From assembly GCA_900313155.1 (NCBI GenBank), contig OMQE01000101.1:1-9908 (forward strand): a stretch of 9,908 bases of DNA, in the 5' to 3' direction. How positions within the stretch are numbered: the first letter of the stretch is position 1; each line of letters opens with the position of its first letter. Source of the stretch: an uncultured Rhodospirillaceae bacterium. GTDB taxonomy: Bacteria; Pseudomonadota; Alphaproteobacteria; RF32; CAG-239. The notes beneath the pieces were generated by a model that worked only from the letters and a program-made list of their open reading frames with translations, did no database searches and was not told where the DNA came from. Position numbers and translations under genes: made by a program. Positions 5,382-9,908 of the stretch are shown here, piece after piece.

Positions 5382-8108
5382 CTAGTGGGCGGCGTGCCAA
5401 TTGTCACCAACACCAACGTCAACCACCATCGGCACAGAGGTTTTAGTGACATTTTCCATAATTTGCTTCAACATCCCCCTCACCTGTTCCACCGCATCTT
5501 CGCGCACTTCCAAGACCAATTCGTCATGCACTTGCAACAACATTCGCGCCGGCAAATTTTGCTCCTTTATGGTCCAAGCCACACGTTGCATCGCCAATTT
5601 GACAATATCGGCGGCACCGCCTTGGATTGGGGCATTTATAGCCGCGCGTTCGGCAAAAGACACCACGCGTCCGTTTGGCGAATTGATGCCGAACACAAAG
5701 CATTTACGTCCCATCGGGGTTTCAACATAGCCGTGTTCGCGAGCAAACTCGATGGTTTCGTTCATATATTGGCGGACTTCCGGCATAATGCGAAAATATG
5801 AATCAATATATTGTTGAGCCTCCTCGCGACGAATGCCTAACTGGCGTGCCAGACCAAATTGCGACATGCCATAGACAATGCCGAAGTTAATGGCTTTAGC
5901 ACGGCGACGATGTTCTTTATCCACGGCCTCATACGGCAAACCAAACACCCGCGCCGCCGTTGCCGCGTGAATATCCACCCCTTGAGCAAATGCCTCTTTT
6001 AGCGCCTTCACTTCGGCAACAGATGCCAACAAACGCAACTCCATTTGACTATAATCCGCCGCCACGATTTTATAGCCCTTTTGCGCCACAAAACATTCGC
6101 GGATTTTTTGCCCCAAACCGGTGCGATTCGGAATATTTTGCAAATTAGGCTCTGATGACGCCAAGCGCCCCGTATTCACCACCGTTTGCGAAAATGTGGT
6201 ATGGACACGATTGTTTTGATCACGCGCTTCCAAAAGAGCCGTGGTATATGTTGACTTGAGCTTGGCATAGGTGCGATATTCCAAAATTTTGGCGGCAATT
6301 TCGTTTTCTTCTGCCAATTGTTCCAAAACCTGTGCGCTGGTATTATAGCGTCCGGACGAAGTTTTTTTGCCTTTCAGGCCCATTTTGCCGTATAGTAACT
6401 CACCGATTTGTTGCGGTGAGCTAATATTAAATTCTTCGCCGGCAAGGGTATAAATTTCCTGTTCCAATGCGGTCAGCTGTGTTTTAAAATCGCTATCCAA
6501 TTCTTGTAAGGTTTGCTCATTAACAATAATACCGGTTTCTTCCATTTCAAGCAAAACCTGAAGCAAACGACGATCAAGAATTTCATAGACATAGTTTTTA
6601 TGTTCGGCAAAAAGCCGCTTTTTGAAAAAGTTATATAAGCGCAAAACATAGTCAACACTCTTATATGCAAAGTCTAAAACATCAGGTGCGGTATAATCTA
6701 TCGGCTTGCCCCGCCCCGACGGTTGCGGTTCATTAAGCGGTAAATGCAAAAACAACTCGCTTAAGTTCGGCAAACCATGTTCGTGCTCCGAACTATCTAA
6801 ACAATAAGAGAGCAGCGCCACGTCATCATACGGAAAAAGATTGAGCTGTTGACCAAAGAGCTTGTTCAGCCGATGCCATTGCGTTTTTAAGCCGTGGGCA
6901 ATTTTCAATATCGAATCGTTATTCAGCACCGATAGCAAAAATTTTTGAACTGTTACTGTTTCAAGTTCGGTTTGCGGCGTTTCAAAACTGAACAAATCGG
7001 CACCGGTTGTTGGCTGCGGCCACGGCAGATAATATGCCGTATTGCCGGCAACGCTGAAACTGATGCCGATAATAGTATCTTCGTTTTGCAACACATAAAA
7101 TGCCGTTTTTTGCGCCTTCAAAATTTCGCGATACAACATTTCCAGCTCTTGACGAGTGGTAATTTTGGCATAAGTTGGCGCCATTGCATATTTTTCCGGC
7201 TCAAGTTTTTCTTCCTTTTCTTCTGCAATTACTTCTTTAGCAGAGCAACGTTCATTTACCCATTGTTCAATCTTCGGGCGAATACTCTTGAAGCCCAAAC
7301 GGTCAATAAACTGCAACACCTCGCTCAAATTCGGTGCAACACAGGCAAACTCTTGCAAATTATGTTCCACCGGAACATCGTCTTTCAGCTTGACTAACTG
7401 ATAAGAAATGCGCGCCGAATCGATATTGTCAAGCAAGGTTTGACGCCGTTTGTTTTGCGGGATTTTATCGGCATTTTTGAGGAGTTCTTCCAATGAACCG
7501 AAGGTGTTTATCAATTCCGCCGCCGTTTTCGGTCCAATCCCCGGAACGCCGGGAACATTATCTATGCTATCACCGGAAAGAGCTTGCACGTCTGTCACCT
7601 GCTGCGGATAAACACCGAACTTTGCCTTAACATCTTCTTTGCCGAAGTATTTATCTTTCATACCATCATAGTAGCTGACATGCTCGTTAATAAGCTGCAT
7701 TAAATCTTTATCGCCGGAAACAACCGTTACGTCATAGCCGGCATCGGTTGCCTGTTTGGCATAGGTAGCAATAAGGTCATCTGCCTCATAGCCCTCTTGC
7801 AAAACATAAGGCAAATTCAGAACACGAACGGCTTCATGGATTAAATCAAACTGCGGAATTAAAAGCTCGGGAATTTCGGCGCGAGTGGCCTTATATTCAC
7901 TGAAAATTTGATTACGAAAATTTTGCCGTTTAGCATCAAACAACACCACGCAGTAGTCACAAGGAATATTTTTCAACAGCCGCATAAACATGGTGATAAA
8001 GCCATAAACCGCGTTGACCGGCGTGCCGTCCGGAGCCGTCATATTCGGTAGTGCGTAAAAAGCCCTGAAAATGTAGCCCGAACCGTCTATCAAACAAACT
8101 TTAGTCAT
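5382..8108 (-). CDS. polA: DNA polymerase I, proofreading site apparently lost
   Basis: A 908-residue PolA with the usual three parts, which fills gaps and removes RNA primers in repair and lagging-strand synthesis. The 5'-nuclease (~1-285) keeps DGSGYIFRAFYAL, GYEADDL (106-112), SGDKDLMQL and the GDSIDNVPGVPGIGPKTA helix-hairpin-helix. A Glu/Lys-rich linker (~290-307) follows. In the DnaQ-like exonuclease part (~312-500) the metal ligands corresponding to E. coli Asp355, Glu357 and Asp424 appear as Tyr338, Leu340 and Gln410; only the Asp501 equivalent (Asp486) remains. The polymerase is intact: Arg648, motif A with Asp685 and Glu690, the O helix with Arg734, Lys738, Phe742 and Tyr746, and motif C His861-Asp862-Glu863. 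The start at 8108 has AGGGAG (complement of 8120-8125) upstream. It converges on the 137-aa gene and diverges from the PBP gene. Confidence 0.98.
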   Translation of the reverse strand: MTKVCLIDGSGYIFRAFYALPNMTAPDGTPVNAVYGFITMFMRLLKNIPCDYCVVLFDAKRQNFRNQIFSEYKATRAEIPELLIPQFDLIHEAVRVLNLPYVLQEGYEADDLIATYAKQATDAGYDVTVVSGDKDLMQLINEHVSYYDGMKDKYFGKEDVKAKFGVYPQQVTDVQALSGDSIDNVPGVPGIGPKTAAELINTFGSLEELLKNADKIPQNKRRQTLLDNIDSARISYQLVKLKDDVPVEHNLQEFACVAPNLSEVLQFIDRLGFKSIRPKIEQWVNERCSAKEVIAEEKEEKLEPEKYAMAPTYAKITTRQELEMLYREILKAQKTAFYVLQNEDTIIGISFSVAGNTAYYLPWPQPTTGADLFSFETPQTELETVTVQKFLLSVLNNDSILKIAHGLKTQWHRLNKLFGQQLNLFPYDDVALLSYCLDSSEHEHGLPNLSELFLHLPLNEPQPSGRGKPIDYTAPDVLDFAYKSVDYVLRLYNFFKKRLFAEHKNYVYEILDRRLLQVLLEMEETGIIVNEQTLQELDSDFKTQLTALEQEIYTLAGEEFNISSPQQIGELLYGKMGLKGKKTSSGRYNTSAQVLEQLAEENEIAAKILEYRTYAKLKSTYTTALLEARDQNNRVHTTFSQTVVNTGRLASSEPNLQNIPNRTGLGQKIRECFVAQKGYKIVAADYSQMELRLLASVAEVKALKEAFAQGVDIHAATAARVFGLPYEAVDKEHRRRAKAINFGIVYGMSQFGLARQLGIRREEAQQYIDSYFRIMPEVRQYMNETIEFAREHGYVETPMGRKCFVFGINSPNGRVVSFAERAAINAPIQGGAADIVKLAMQRVAWTIKEQNLPARMLLQVHDELVLEVREDAVEQVRGMLKQIMENVTKTSVPMVVDVGVGDNWHAAH

Positions 8109-8135
8109 TTCTTTATGTTCTCCCTATATGGTAAA

Positions 8136-8163
8136 AATATAAACAATATTTTTGCTGCTGCAA
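8136..8163 (-). promoter_or_regulatory. Possible sigma-70 promoter of polA
   Basis: Read on the minus strand, TTGCAG (complement of 8158-8163), 16 bases, TATATT (complement of 8136-8141) lies about 28 bases upstream of the polA ATG. The matches are moderate and the region is AT-rich, so this is only a candidate. Confidence 0.35.
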
Positions 8164-8215
8164 AGTATTTATATATTTTGCTCCCAAGCTTTATTACTTT
8201 TTAACTGTTGCGGTA

Positions 8216-8221
8216 TATGAT
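8216..8221 (+). promoter_or_regulatory. Possible -10 box for the PBP1A gene
   Basis: TATGAT lies 31 bases before the PBP start in the divergent gap between polA and the PBP gene. No good -35 box is visible at 16-18 bases upstream (the sequence there is T-rich), so support is weak. Confidence 0.3.
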
Positions 8222-8252
8222 ATAAAAAAATTTTGAACGGAAAGAAACAGTT

Positions 8253-9908
8253 ATGGCAAAAACAGTCAAGAAAAAAACAACGACACAAAAATCTGCATCC
8301 AAAAAAGCACCGGTGCGCAAAAAGAAAAAAAGCGGAACCAAAAAATCGCATTCGTGGAAATGGACCTTGTTCAAATGGGCAATTTATGTTGCTTTTGCTC
8401 TGTTTGTGGTGCTTGCAGGATATGTCGGATATTGTTATTTGACTTTGCCGGATATGCAGAAAGCCATTAGCCGCACACGCGAACCTTCTACCGTGATTAT
8501 GGCGGAAAACGGTAGCGATATCGCAAAGTTCGGCAATGTTTATGCACGGGTTATTGAACCGGATAATTTGCCGAAAAATTTGACTGATGCCGTTATTTCA
8601 ACCGAAGACAGGCGTTTTTATAAGCATAATGGGTTTGATGTGTGGGGTTTTTCACGCGCAATGATTACGAATATCTTTCGAAAACGCTATGCCCAAGGAG
8701 CTTCGACCATTACGCAACAGGTGGCAAAAAATATTTTCTTAACCCCAAATAAAAATATTAAACGAAAAGTTCAAGAACTGCTTTTGGCATTTTGGCTTGA
8801 AGAAAAATTAAGTAAAAAGCAAATTTTGGCGTTGTATTTGAATCGGGTTTATTTCGGCTCCGGTTTGTATGGCGCAGAGGCAGCCGCCAATTGGTATTTC
8901 AACAAAAGCGTGTATGATTTGAACTTGCACGAAGCAGCTATTTTGGCCGGTCTTTTGAAAGCGCCGTCACGCTATAACCCGATTTTACACCGTCAACAAG
9001 CACTCAAACGTGCCGCCGTGGTGCTTGAGGGAATGAAAAATCACGGATTTATTAACCAGCAGCAATATCAAGAAGCTATGGCTCAACCAATCAGCGACGG
9101 ACAAAAATATCGCGTTGCCGGTGGAAAGCACTTTGCCCAATATGCTTATGATATGGTCAATGAAATAGTGGGAGAGCGCGGTGATGACGTATTGGTTTCA
9201 ACAACGTTGGATCAGAAATTACAAGAAACGGCCGAACAGATTTTGCGCCGAAAAATTGCCGCTGCCAAAGGACTGAATGTGAGCGAAGGTGCCGTGGTGA
9301 TTTTAGATAAAAGCGGTGCCATTAAAGCCATGGTGGGCGGTGTGGACTATAACCGAAGCCAGTTCAATCGGGCAACGCAAGCCAAAAGGCAATCAGGCTC
9401 GGCATTCAAGCCTTTTGTGTATCTCACCGCTTTGCAATATGGTTTTAGCCCCAACAGCACTATTAATGATGCGCCGATTACCATCGGTAAATGGAAACCG
9501 GAAAACTATACCAAGCGCTATTATGGCAATGTTTCTTTAACCTATGCGCTGGCACATTCCTTAAACGCCGCAACGGTTAATCTTTCGCGCGAGTTATATT
9601 TGAACGATATTGCCTTAAATGCCAAAAATATGGGTATTACAACTCGTTTGAACACCACACCTTCAATGGTGCTCGGCACCAATAATGTGCGGCTTTTAGA
9701 TATGGCGACGGCGTATGCGGTACTTGCAAACGGTGGAAAAGCCGTGCAACCGTATGCTATTAATGAAGTGGCAACTCAAAACGGTCAACAACTTTATGTG
9801 CGGCAAGAGCAACAAAATGAGCAGATTATTGCCCCCGATGTGGTGCGCAATATGGCAATTATGCTTGAAGCGGTGATTAACCAAGGAACAGGGCGCAAGG
9901 CAAAATTG
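8253..9908 (+). CDS. mrcA: Class A penicillin-binding protein 1A, 3'-truncated by window
   Basis: A bifunctional peptidoglycan synthase of the inner membrane, polymerising glycan strands and cross-linking them; 552 codons are visible and the frame is open to the last base. A very Lys-rich cytoplasmic tail (~1-40) precedes one membrane segment (~41-63). The glycosyltransferase (GT51) domain has the catalytic Glu118 in TEDRRFYKHNG, GASTITQQVAKN (149-160), RKVQELLLAFWLEEKLSK and LYLNRVYFG (194-202). The transpeptidase domain has the nucleophile Ser383 with Lys386 in SGSAFKPF and the SxN box Ser436-Leu-Asn438. The KTG box should lie just past the edge, after INQGTGRKA. The start is supported by GGAAAG (8239-8244), eight bases from the ATG, and by divergence from polA. 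PBP1A (mrcA/ponA) is favoured over 1B from the GT and TP motif style. Confidence 0.95.
   Translation, partial: MAKTVKKKTTTQKSASKKAPVRKKKKSGTKKSHSWKWTLFKWAIYVAFALFVVLAGYVGYCYLTLPDMQKAISRTREPSTVIMAENGSDIAKFGNVYARVIEPDNLPKNLTDAVISTEDRRFYKHNGFDVWGFSRAMITNIFRKRYAQGASTITQQVAKNIFLTPNKNIKRKVQELLLAFWLEEKLSKKQILALYLNRVYFGSGLYGAEAAANWYFNKSVYDLNLHEAAILAGLLKAPSRYNPILHRQQALKRAAVVLEGMKNHGFINQQQYQEAMAQPISDGQKYRVAGGKHFAQYAYDMVNEIVGERGDDVLVSTTLDQKLQETAEQILRRKIAAAKGLNVSEGAVVILDKSGAIKAMVGGVDYNRSQFNRATQAKRQSGSAFKPFVYLTALQYGFSPNSTINDAPITIGKWKPENYTKRYYGNVSLTYALAHSLNAATVNLSRELYLNDIALNAKNMGITTRLNTTPSMVLGTNNVRLLDMATAYAVLANGGKAVQPYAINEVATQNGQQLYVRQEQQNEQIIAPDVVRNMAIMLEAVINQGTGRKAKL

Noticed and set aside
5379..5801. 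Open frame of 140 codons on the plus strand.
   Set aside because: It lies wholly antisense to the conserved polymerase domain of polA, with a His-rich composition typical of a shadow frame.

Overview
The window reads as a chromosomal segment of a low- to mid-GC alphaproteobacterium (GC roughly in the low-to-mid 40s by eye). Three things support this. The order envC-like / ctpA / rppH is a conserved alphaproteobacterial cassette. DnaK and PolA are proteobacterial in type. The dnaK promoter fits the alphaproteobacterial sigma-32 consensus rather than a CIRCE/HrcA arrangement. A host-associated, uncultured lineage is possible, but this is inference only.

Layout: (1) 1-2472, plus strand: the 3' end of an EnvC-like LytM-domain gene, then the S41 carboxyl-terminal protease ctpA, then the RNA 5'-pyrophosphohydrolase rppH, packed tightly (ctpA and rppH share one base, TAATG). 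(2) 2480-4546: dnaK as a self-contained unit, with an A-tract region, a heat-shock promoter, a strong Shine-Dalgarno and a 14-bp terminator hairpin; no dnaJ follows. (3) 4547-5381: an accessory-looking island holding a promoter-like site with a G8 run in its spacer, a potentially structured leader, an unrecognised 137-aa membrane-anchored protein without a Shine-Dalgarno, a terminator, and a cluster of CATCCTTGG repeats ending in small hairpins. (4) 5382-8108, minus strand: polA, convergent with the island, full length, but with the proofreading-site acidic residues replaced. (5) 8253-9908, plus strand: a class A penicillin-binding protein of the 1A type, diverging from polA and cut by the window end just before its KTG box.

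Most genes are housekeeping: wall remodelling and synthesis (EnvC-like, CtpA, PBP1A), mRNA decay (RppH), folding (DnaK) and repair/Okazaki processing (PolA). No mobile-element gene, CRISPR array, tRNA or rRNA was seen. The region most likely to hold something undescribed is 4600-5380: the unknown small membrane protein with a possibly phase-variable promoter, and the repeat cluster beside it. This is a set of modest leads, not a demonstrated new system.
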